A DNA stretch of 64,000 bases, from the NCBI GenBank assembly GCA_028751875.1, contig CM054140.1:11999984-12063983 (forward strand). Reading direction: 5' to 3'. The notes under the pieces were generated by a model. It worked only from the letters and a program-made list of their open reading frames with translations. It ran no database searches and was not told the origin of the DNA. This DNA comes from Rapana venosa (Eukaryota > Mollusca > Gastropoda > Neogastropoda > Muricidae). The translations under genes and the position numbers were made by a program. This document shows positions 1-64,000 of the stretch, in pieces (positions within the stretch are counted from its first letter, which is position 1; every line of letters begins with the position of its first letter).

Positions 1-913
1 ATAGTTTAGATGTGGTAACATTAACACATATGTGACAGTCCTGAAAACGCATTTCCAAGTCACACCCAAAAATTTACATCTGGACCAAACGTCACACCAC
101 TTTACATACGAGTGGTATATCAATTTTTGATAACGTTGAATGATTCACAATTGGGATTTTCTAAAACCAACAATCGGTGAAAAAAAGGAAAACATTCAAT
201 GAAAAATTTAGATTGTGATTGTAGATATTCAAATACAAAGACACAACAGGGTGAAACGGATCACAATATTTCCATTTTTAATTAAACTGTATCCAGGGTT
301 CTGCATTTGGAAACGTATAATATCTTTCCCTTTCTTTTTCTGAAATCCTGAACATTCTGAATGAAAGTAATCTGCTTTACATTAACAGCACAATTACCAC
401 AGACAAGTGGCTACCTGCCCAATCACAAAAAATGAAATGTACATGTATATATCATAGTATAGTCTCAAACATCATCATAACCTCATTACATCTAGATATA
501 TGTATCATCGCCTCACACATCAAGATAACCTCACTCAGTCACCACACAAACACATTCCTCATCAGTAATCCACAACCACACTACAATCCACGCATGAAAC
601 AATACAACGCATTCATGAATTGGACTCTGCACAGAGAGTACCTCACTCTCTCTCTTATCACTTTCTTCTACGTAAAGAGGGAAAGGGAGGGGAAGGACTG
701 GCTTAGCTACATGCCGCAGTAAGATGCGAGGACCCAGCATATCACAGTTAAAGATGGTGGTGGTGGTGGTGGTAGCAGTGGTGATGATGGTCTCAGCACA
801 GCACACCTGTCCTGTCTGTCTGTCTGTCTGTCTGACTGTGTCTGCAGCATGTGACAGCGCAGCAGTAGTCCGCTGATCCTCACTGGTCTCATCTGTGGAT
901 GCCAAGCCTCCTG
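1..913 (-). other. AP3D1: AP3D1 3' UTR and downstream flank
   Basis: This is the stretch downstream of the AP3D1 stop codon on the minus strand. It holds no conserved coding sequence. It contains a short GGT/ATC-type triplet run near 755-790 and a (TCTG)n run near 817-835. The 3' UTR must start at 913, but its end cannot be fixed from sequence alone. The short reading frames here have no recognisable similarity and are best ignored. Confidence 0.6.
277..282 (-). promoter_or_regulatory. Candidate poly(A) signal (ATTAAA)
   Basis: Read on the minus strand this is ATTAAA, the commonest variant of the AATAAA hexamer. I saw no AATAAA on that strand between the stop codon and the window edge. It would give a 3' UTR of about 650 bases. 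Such hexamers occur by chance in AT-rich DNA, so this is only a candidate. Confidence 0.3.
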
Positions 914-56004
<55,091 letters not shown>

Positions 56005-56328
56005 CTGCAACCAAACATACGAAAAGATTATATATAGAATTGATCATGAATGTAAATTTTAGTTTTGTTTCACCTTGGAACTTGCCACCATGCATTGATA
56101 CAATTACAAGGTCGCCTGACAAAACGCAACACAAATACTTTTTTTCCAGCACATAAAGCTATAGGGTTTTTTGTGTGTGTTTTTTAAAGCTACAAAACCA
56201 GCATGTCACCATGCAATGTTTGCATGCAACTAAGAAGAGGAGAAAGCAATGAGAGATTTTGAATCAGATTTGAAATTAATTTATGTCTGGGTCACGGCCA
56301 TACAAGACTCAGCATTTTGCAAACTTAA

Positions 56329-57215
56329 CTCTTTCTACCCCACTTACAAGTATTCTCGTAAACTTCGTCCATCCTTTTCACCCCATTCACGAGTATACTT
56401 GTAACAGAGCACTCAGCTAGAATGGAGTGTTCTTATTCAGTCATTTCTGAGATTTACCCAGTCTCACTCATTCTTAAATGATTTGTTTACATGCCACAAT
56501 GGCACTTTCTCAGTTTCTGTTCTGAGTGGAGTTTTCATTGATCTATCAGCTATCATTCAATCAATACGAGTAAATGCTCGTGTCTCTTACAGTCTTAGCT
56601 AAAGAAGCCAATCAGCAGATTTATGAGTAGATTATGAACTACAATAGCAATGAATCTGAGGATTCTGCTGAATACGATGCTAATATCAGCAACCAGAGTG
56701 AAACAGGAAGTGATGAAGACTGGCAGATCAAACTCTCTATTGAGTGATCAATGTAGGTGGTACAAAATGACGCATTTCTTTGGTTGTTTACTGAAAAATT
56801 TACTTTAAAAAAACAACACCTATTTTTGACTCAGTAGCTATGAAAACTGGACCATGGATAGCTTTGTATTGTATGTTAGTCCATCGTTTTCGACGATGAC
56901 CTCCAAAACAGCAGAGGAGGCAGCTGCTGTTTCGGAAGGGGGGCAGAAATTTGATTATGTGGAGTGCCTTGCCCAAGAAACCCCCCATCTTGGGCCCAAG
57001 TGGGCTAAGGCATCAGCTTGGGAGATGTTTAAAAGGGCCCAATCCCCCCGGGCCTGACAAAAAGGGAGTGCGGCAAGCCCCCCTAGTCGAGTCATAGTCG
57101 ATCATAAAGCTAAGTTAAAAGGGGAATTCATGGTGGGAAAAAAAAGCCATGGTATACGCTCTCACTTTGCTGTTGCCCCCAGCGTCAAAGGTTTAATCAA
57201 GAAACTGTGATAAAC
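56329..57215 (+). mobile_element. piggyBac-like element remnant
   Basis: The left end is TTAA (56,325-56,328) followed by CTCTTTCTACCCCACTTACA and repeated ACAAGTATTCTCGTAAA/ACGAGTATACTTGT motifs, a style I associate with piggyBac ends in invertebrates. A 37-codon frame at 56,634-56,747 starts MNYNSNESEDSAEYDANISN and contains GSDEDW, like acidic piggyBac transposase N-termini, but stops at once. A possible right end, CAAAGGTTTAA, lies near 57,185-57,197 and is weak. The end coordinate is uncertain. Confidence 0.5.
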
Positions 57216-58800
57216 CTCGTACTGACCTATTTAATGATTAAACTGGAAATTTAAAAACCCAAACCCTTGAATAGTTCAGAAGTAGCACTTTTTTGCTCTG
57301 CATCCCTGTGTTTTCGGGAAAACAACGGGCTGCAAGTGGGCAGGAGAAGAAAACTATGGCCGCAATCCTGGGGTAAAAAAAATTTCAAAAATATTTCACT
57401 TTAAAGCATTCAACTTTTATCAAAAATTAGAAAGGGACTGAAATTTTTGTTTTTTAACTGCAATTCATGCAAATTTGTGTAAAAAAAAAAAAAAAAAAAT
57501 TTTTAAAGGGGGGGGGGGGGAAGGATCTTTTAAGTTTTGAAGTTTGTTCAGAATTGCATGCTGCCATGAATACAGAGGTCTAAATTGATTAGGTAAATTG
57601 GCAAATTTTAAAGGTCACTGTGTTACAAAAGTTTCACAAAACGGAAACAAAGTGTACAAATTATTTCTCAAGGAAAGAGCCACAGAAAACACAACCACAA
57701 AACCCACGGTCTCTCTCTCTAACGTGGGCACACCGCCGCAACACGCAGCACACACGCACAACCACCCAAACAAGACCAACAAAATAGCAAAACCCCCACC
57801 AGTGTGCATGAGTGTCAAAGCTCTGATCGTTTAATTTCAGTGAACCCTAAATAGATATAGAGTAAAGCGTTTTTCAGTTTTAACAATTGTTCCACTTAAA
57901 CTTGGCTAGGGGTTATCGGGGTAAAAGAAAGCCTTTTTCAACAGTTTTATTTCACCACAATTCAATGTTTTGATGTGAAATGATAAATGAACAAAAAAAC
58001 CGCTCCACATCACATACAACAACCCCAAAACTGAGATTGTCTAAATCATTTAGTGAATAGATGAAAAATGAACAGCAAAACAACACACACACAAACCAAC
58101 TTTACACACACCACACCCGGAGGTGTGAAAGTGGGGGGGGGGGGGGGGGGGGGGGGGGGTGAGTGTGCATGCACATTTGATTTTTAAATTTTTAATTTTA
58201 AATACATGTGTATGTGAAAGGGGGGAAGATGGGGGGATGGGGGCAGACAGAAAGAGGGAAAAAATGTGGGGGGTGTTGTGTGTGGTGGTCCCTTATGTAT
58301 CGTTTGTTATGTTTTAAAATGTCTGTACCCTTTCATATCAAGATCAGTGTATGTCTCAGGTACGGTGTGTCAGAGAAACAAGACACATCCCCCACAGTTA
58401 AAACTGAAATGCTATTTTTAAAAAAATACTGATTTGCAACACTGGGGTTGTGTGGATGAATAGGGGGGAGGGGGAAAAAACTCAGCATAGGCCCAAAATA
58501 CGGTGAGTTTTTTAAACCCCAAAAAAATAAAGAGTCAGAGAAAAATTGTCCCCACACATGTGTTTGTTGTTTCTACATGGTATTATTCTCTTTTTGAAAT
58601 GTACATCGTTATGAGGTAGGCTTTAGATACATAAATTACAAAGTAAATCTCTGTCTTGATCTTTTGGGTTCCCCTTCTCCTCTGTTTTTATTGAAAAGTA
58701 ACTTTTCTTTTTATCATTTTTCAGCAACTTCAAGGTTTGTCCTGAGAGATTTTTGGCATTATATAAACCATTCCCCATCCCCCATGTCACTTTTTAAACC
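57216..58800. other. Upstream region with no recognisable gene
   Basis: No exon of AP3D1 or another gene was recognised. Homopolymer runs are prominent: A of 20 at about 57,481, G at 57,509-57,520 and G of 27 at 58,133-58,159. Small frames here lack similarity. Confidence 0.6.
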
Positions 58801-58935
58801 CTAAAAGATGATGTTAAAGCATCAAACCAGTTTGTACCCCTTTTCACTGGCACACAATTTCTTTTTCTTGTTAAAAGGGGAATGGGATTTTTTAATTAAA
58901 TGCCCATGCAAGCTTTAAAGCGATTTGCTGAAACC
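58800..58935 (-). repeat. Corrupted SINE copy
   Basis: Contains CACTGGCACACAATTTC and GGGGAATGGGATTTTTTAAT, distorted forms of the family blocks CCGGCACACAATG and GCGGAATAGGATTTAACG seen at 13.7 kb, in the same order. Many homopolymer-length differences. Confidence 0.5.
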
Positions 58936-59764
58936 TTTGATTTTAAGTATTAAAAAGGGATTAAAAGAGCTCGATTCTGCAAAAAAGTTGGCTCTTTTTA
59001 AAGTCATTTTCCCCCTGGGAGCGTGAGAATCAAATGAGGAAAACAATTATGCCTTTGGTGATCCACTAAACATCCAACCCCACCCGCAATGACCCCAAAG
59101 TCAACCTTTTTTTTCTGTATTTGATTCTCAACAGAACAAATCAAACTGTTTTGGTTACCAAAGCTAATATCAAAGTGTTTTTGGGACCCACAAAAACGGG
59201 TTTTTAAAAAAAAAAGTTTTCTGTGTTCTATGCACACCAAAAGAAAAATTCCCTTTGCTCGCATAAACTCACTCTATTCTATGAGCTTTAAGAAGAATCC
59301 CCTGCCCGAGACAAACAATTTTTTGTTTCTAAGCCTAAGGAGCTTCCTCTTTCTATCTAGCTTAGATTTATTATTTATGCTATAGGGGTAGGGAGGGGTA
59401 CCCTACATTTTATCTACAGTCTGCCCTACCCCTGGTGGCGTCGTGGTTTTTGTAAAAGTTTGGCCCAGCCTTTCATCCCCTCTGTTCAATGCATCATTTC
59501 CCGGGGGTGAGGGATGAAAACACTGGTACCCCAACCCCCATGTATGTTGGCTTTTCTTGCCCCCTTTTTGCTGTATGGAACTGGGAGAGGGGGGTGAGAG
59601 TATAGCACTTGGTCTGGTCAAAATCATGCTTGTTGGCAATTTGTATGTGCTTGTTTCCAAAATTCCCCTCAAGAGGAGGGTTTTCCCCTGAGAAAAACAC
59701 TGCAGGGTATGGCTTTTTTCCCTTAGAAAGTCCTTAGATTTTCTTTTCATTTAAAATGCACAGC

Positions 59765-60060
59765 AATAGTTGTTTGTTTTTGAGCGAAAATGCGCAAAAA
59801 TGCCAACAAAGTCAGGCCGACTACATTCAGTGTGGGAAAAGTTGTTATTTTTAACCATTTTAAGTCTTTTGGAGAAAAAAAAAAGACAGGAAATGGCCCA
59901 TGAAGGGAGAAATGAAAAAATAGACAAGAGGTGTGTGAAGAAAAGGAAAAAGGAAAAAAACAAAGAAGAATGAAAAGAGGAATTCCTAGCAGAATTTTTT
60001 GAAGGGGATTGCTCCCTTTCCCTGCAGGAGGCCCCGGGAAAAACCAGGGGGGGTCCAGAG
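59765..60060 (+). repeat. Hairpin-ended dispersed repeat, copy 4, corrupted
   Basis: Blocks such as AGTCAGGCCGACTACATTCA, TTAAGTCTTTTGGAGAAAAA, CAGGAAATGGCCCATGAAGG and AAAATAGACAAGAGG follow copy 3 in order, with many altered homopolymers. The terminal hairpin is not intact. Confidence 0.6.
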
Positions 60061-61079
60061 AGACTTCGAAGCCCCAAGCTTGAACGCACAGGGCCCTTGT
60101 ATTGGGGGCCCATGTATATTTTCCTAAAATCCATATATTTTTGTTTGAATAAGCAGTAGGGCCAGTCTGTGGCATGGGCGACGGGAAGTATCCCAAAATG
60201 TACCTTTATACGGGGAAACGTTTGGGTTTTTCCACCTTCCCCTTGCCCAGACTCATCCCTGAACAATTCAGAGATACCCCAAAGTGACGGTCAGAGAGGG
60301 GAAAAAAGTCAGTTGGCTGCACGTGGTCCTCTTTTAAATTCCCCCTTTCCTCTGCTTTTAATTCCCCGTTTTTCTGCCAAGGGGAGGAAAAAAAAACCAC
60401 GTCAAAATTTCTTTAAAATAATACTGCTTAAAACATTGAAAGAAATACTTGTACTGTACATGTGAAAATTGTATAGTGTAAACATCTTTTTTTTTTTTTA
60501 AATGAAAACTGTACTGAAACTGTTACATCTTTTAAACTAAAATGAGGAAAAAACAAGACAAACTGGGATATCAAATAATGCCAAATAAAAGTGGCTTGGA
60601 TAACCAGTTTTAAACTTTAAATAAATGTCAGCTACCTTCGATGATAAAAAAAAGGGAAAATTGAAAGAATGAATAAGAATTTTTAAATTAAATTTTGAAA
60701 AAATTTAAACCTTTTGGTTACTACAGTGCCCAAACATCTTCCCTTTCCCTCATTGTTCAAATGATTGCCTTTTAGATCAGGTGAGAATTTCTTTTAACCA
60801 ATAGTAGCCCCGTTTTTTGGTTAGGTTTTCTTTAATAAAATTCACTTCTTTTCTTTTTAAAAATTTCTTTCTTGTTTTTTAAGCATTTAAATCGTTTTAT
60901 TTTTTTTCCATCTGCCCCCTTACTATTTTTTAAAAATTACAAAAATTTTTGCAAAGTTTAACAAAAATATCTTCAAACTTGTGTCATTTAAAAGCATATA
61001 AAATTGATGATAAAAAATTTAAGAAATGCATCATAAGGCATGAATGTTGTTTATTTATTATTATTCCTTTGGCCCCTTT

Positions 61080-61240
61080 CAGACTGTTTGTTCCTTATAG
61101 TTGATTAAATGATTCGATTGTTCTGGGGGTTTTCCCCGTTTTCTAGTTGATAATAAATTCAGATTGTTTGGGGGGGTTTTTTACTGTCTGTATTAATGAT
61201 TTGATTGTTCTGGGGGGGGGGGTTCTTCAGTTGGATATAC
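61080..61240 (+). repeat. Degenerate tandem repeats (GATTGTTCTGGGGG)
   Basis: GATTCGATTGTTCTGGGGGT, AGATTGTTTGGGGGG and TTTGATTGTTCTGGGGGGGG recur at about 40-60 base spacing with changing G runs. Meaning unknown. Confidence 0.45.
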
Positions 61241-61269
61241 CCCACACCACACACACACACCAAAACAAC

Positions 61270-61410
61270 AGAGTTCTTCTCTCTTCTCTCTCTTCTCTCT
61301 CTCTCCTCTCTTCTCTCTCTCTCCTCTCTCTCTTTTTCTCTCTCAAACACACATACACACACACCACACACACTACCACAACACACACACAACACACACC
61401 CCCACAATGA
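61270..61410 (+). repeat. CT then CA microsatellite
   Basis: (CT)n with TTCT interruptions followed by interrupted CA repeats. Confidence 0.9.
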
Positions 61411-61870
61411 AAAATGTAAAGTAAAAGTTTGAATTGCTAAGGTTTATTTTTAAGTCCCTTTGGGCTTTTTGTGTTGTGTTCTGTTTGAATTTTTTTCCTT
61501 TTTTTCTTTTTTTTTTATTGTTTTTAAAATGTTGTTTTTGATTGTTTTGTTAAGAAAATACTTGTGTTTTTTTGATTATCTTTAACACACCCCAAAACAC
61601 ACACTCGACGCAACCACAGAGTAGATCGATTATCTTTATCCTTCTTTTATTATTTTTTTTTTAGGGCGTTGGTATCACTTTAAAAATTGGAAAGACGTTA
61701 AAAATTTAAAAGACTTATTACCCCACACCACACAACCCCACACCACACACCCCCAAAAACACACAACACACACACACACCACACAACACACACACAAACC
61801 ACTCGAATTTCCTCCCAAATCCCAAAAATATACCTCAACCGAAACAAAAGTACCCCTACTACCCTGCTGA

Positions 61871-61871
<1 letters not shown>

Positions 61872-61903
<32 letters not shown>
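61872..61903 (+). repeat. 32-base poly-A run
   Basis: Uninterrupted A run flanked by ACTACCCTGCTGAC and AGCCCATC. It could be a retroposon tail, but no body is recognisable. Confidence 0.85.
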
Positions 61904-61904
<1 letters not shown>

Positions 61905-62199
61905 CCCATCAAAGTGGGCTCCCCAAAATGTTTCCGTTTTCCTTCGTCCTCTATTGTCTAAAAGTTCCAATTATTGGGCCCGGGAGGAAGTGGCACTTGG
62001 AGCAACTGGACCACCGCAAGACAAATTGCATGTTTGCAAGTTCCAATAAAAAAGGCATGGGCTTTCAAAATCCCAAAATAGGCTTTATCCACTTTAAAAA
62101 ATTTTTTTCTTGTTTGAGGTATGCAATAAGCAAGTATGGGGGGTTTTTTTTTTAGTCCCGCATGCTCAGTGTTGTACACTTATTTTGTCACCCATTCCC

Positions 62200-62410
62200 C
62201 CCCCCCAAATTTAAAATGGTTTACTCTTAAAACCCAAAGCCGGCCAACTTTTAAAAAATGCCACAATTTGTTTGCATATTCATAAAAGGGGCCTCCATTT
62301 GTAGTCTCCAAAAGGGAAATTTAAGGAAGTGGGGTCCGCCTGATGTTTTCCCCTAGTTACGGGAAAAATCCCCTTGAACAGGGGATTTGGTGGCAGTGAA
62401 CCCAAGATCG
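62200..62410 (-). repeat. Corrupted SINE copy, minus strand
   Basis: Contains GGGGCCTCCATTTGTAGTCT, GGGAAAAATCCCCTTGAACA and GTGAACCCAAGATCGCGAGC in the same order as the minus SINE at 1439-1678 (there GGGGCTTTGGTTTACAGTCT, GGGAAAAATCCCCTTGAACA). Homopolymers are altered. Confidence 0.6.
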
Positions 62411-62489
62411 CGAGCACAAAAAATATAAAATTTTTAATTTTTCCCCCACCAGGTACCCCCCCCTTGTGTATGTCACTATGGGTTTTTGG

Positions 62490-62790
62490 TGTGGTGCGAT
62501 GGTGTGTGTGTGTGTGTGGTGTGTTTGTGTGTGTGGGTTTTGTGTGTGTTTACTGTGTTTGTTTATTGTGTGGTCTTTGTGTGGTGTGTGTGTGGTGTGT
62601 GTGTGTTTGTGTGTGTTGTGTGTGTGTGGTTGTGTGGTTGGGGTTTTGGGGTTTTGTTTTTTGTGTGTGTGTGTACTCTGGTGTGTGTGAGAGAGAGGAG
62701 CGAGAGAGTGTGTGTGTGCGTGCATTGTGTGCATGCTGCATCGCGTTTTTTGTGTGATGTCTGTCTTTTGTGTGTGTGTGTGAGTGGGGG
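62490..62790 (+). repeat. GT-rich microsatellite
   Basis: Interrupted (GT)n with GG and TTT breaks, then GAGA and further GT. Confidence 0.92.
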
Positions 62791-62799
62791 GGGGGGTAC

Positions 62800-64000
62800 A
62801 TGTTACTTACAAAAAACCTTTACTTTAAACCCCAATCCACCCAGGAAATATTCATCATCAAGTCCCCAGCCCAAGCAGAAAAATCCCAAAAAGTACAAAA
62901 AATTTGCCCCTCAATCTATTTACATTATGAATTAGGTTGTTTTCTGTTGAAGCATTTGTTTTAATTATAACCATGACCCTTTGTTTCAACTATTTTAATT
63001 ATCCAAATCGGAAAACACTTGCAGACAAAGCTGTTGAGCATCCCCTGTTGGTTGTGCTGTGGCACCTAATTTTCCATAAATAAATCCCCTGGGACGATTC
63101 CCTCCCTCCATCCCCCTTTCCCCCGGCCCATTCTTATTTTTGTGCATGAAGGTTTTCGAAAGGATATTTTTTTTATTTTTGTCTTGATCAATTTTTTTTC
63201 ATGAAAGGGCAAAGACTTGTCAAAGAGTTTCTATTCTGGGGTTCCTCCAGCTATATCCTCTTCAGGAAAGCTTGCTTGTAATTTTTTATAATGTGTGCCT
63301 GTTTTGTATGTGGTGTTTTTTTTTTGTAACATTGTTTCTGTACAATTTTTCATAATTTTTGCAACGTAAATTTTTAATGTTTTGTACTGCGTAGTGTGCC
63401 AGTTGTGTTTTGCTGTGTTGAATTGTATTTTAATTTTTAATAGTGCTCAAGTATTGTGTGTATTTTTCCTATTGTACTGTATGTATGCATACCACTGTAC
63501 GTACGCATTCCATGACAATCATGAATTTCTTGTGAGAAAGTGGGGGTGCTCTTGCCCGGGAAAGCCTGTTTTCCCCCCCTTAGACAAGTACGGGTAACCT
63601 CTCTCCCTGCCTCCCCTTTGCCCCCCCCCCAACCACACACTCACACAATCTTTCTTTTTTAACCTGATATTATCCGGAATTTTCCCCCTGGTTCAGCTGC
63701 GTGCACTCTTATACCATCAAAACCCTTTCGAAATAGACTGAGCACGTTGATAAATATTGTGTATATCCAGAAAGGTAATTTTGCCCTTAATTAAAAGCAT
63801 CCCAGCTTAACAAGAAACAGTACATTTATTCGAAACCCCTTTTAAATTCACTACTACAGTGAAAAACATGTCAAATCGCAATCAGGTGGCTTTTGTTATT
63901 ATATAGCAAGTGACTCTAAAAATCATCGGTTCATGCGAAGTTTTAATGCAAAGTCCTTGCAGTGAGGGTCCCAAACCACACAATACGCAGCCCGGGGGGC
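62800..64000. other. Window end, nothing recognised
   Basis: AT-rich with many T and C runs. I looked on the minus strand for the missing AP3D1 N-terminal exon (human segment like FDKNLQDLVRGIRNHKEDE) here and back to 56 kb and did not find it. Confidence 0.5.

Noticed and set aside
61928..62155. Frame with GRKWHLEQLDHRKTN as a possible exon
   Set aside because: No homology recognised, no matching splice phase, and it lies in the poor-quality zone.

Overview
The window looks like animal nuclear DNA, most likely from a marine caenogastropod snail or a related mollusc. It is AT-rich, has long introns and very many CA/GT, CT/GA and poly-G/C runs. It is peppered with tRNA-headed SINEs and with short repeats that contain the TTTATATAGCGC motif. 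The organism call is inference from repeat style and gene similarity; no species marker is present.

One gene fills the window. On the minus strand, from about 56.0 kb down to 0.9 kb, lie 30 coding exons of the delta subunit of the AP-3 adaptor complex (AP3D1; garnet in fly, mocha in mouse). I placed each exon by AG/GT splice signals, codon phase and remembered similarity to human AP3D1. The phases join from the first visible exon to the stop codon, with one exception: exon 18 lacks one base. The exons encode about 1256 residues: adaptin trunk (exons 1-14), trunk end and acidic linker (15-18), a long lysine/glutamate-rich hinge (19-24) and a C-terminal appendage region (25-30). The N-terminal exon(s), about 35 residues by comparison with human, and the promoter were not found and probably lie beyond the right edge.

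The gene model has three anomalies. (1) Exon 18 carries a one-base frameshift near 17,601. (2) A unit of about 1.1 kb holding exons 25 and 26 is present twice in tandem. Both copies are in frame and encode identical protein, and the left copy also carries a LINE fragment and a SINE that the right copy lacks. (3) Exon 7 and its flanks occur a second time at 41.3-42.2 kb as an indel-riddled copy, beside a 37-bp minisatellite. Each could be biology or an assembly fault, and the findings say how to tell.

Region by region: 0-0.9 kb is 3' UTR or flank. 0.9-11.6 kb holds the appendage exons with nested mobile elements: a LINE fragment split by a SINE, a 2.35-kb TTAA-flanked element, and the exon 25-26 duplication. 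11.6-20.3 kb is hinge and linker exons with microsatellites. 20-26 kb is trunk exons. 26-35 kb is a 9.2-kb intron with no exon. 35-46 kb is trunk exons plus the minisatellite zone. 46-53 kb is a 7.8-kb intron. 53-56 kb holds the first three visible exons. 56.3-57.2 kb has a piggyBac-like remnant. From about 57 kb to the end there is no recognisable exon, and the known repeat families appear there in badly corrupted form, suggesting poor consensus quality.

No operon, CRISPR array, rRNA, genuine tRNA gene or second host protein gene was found.
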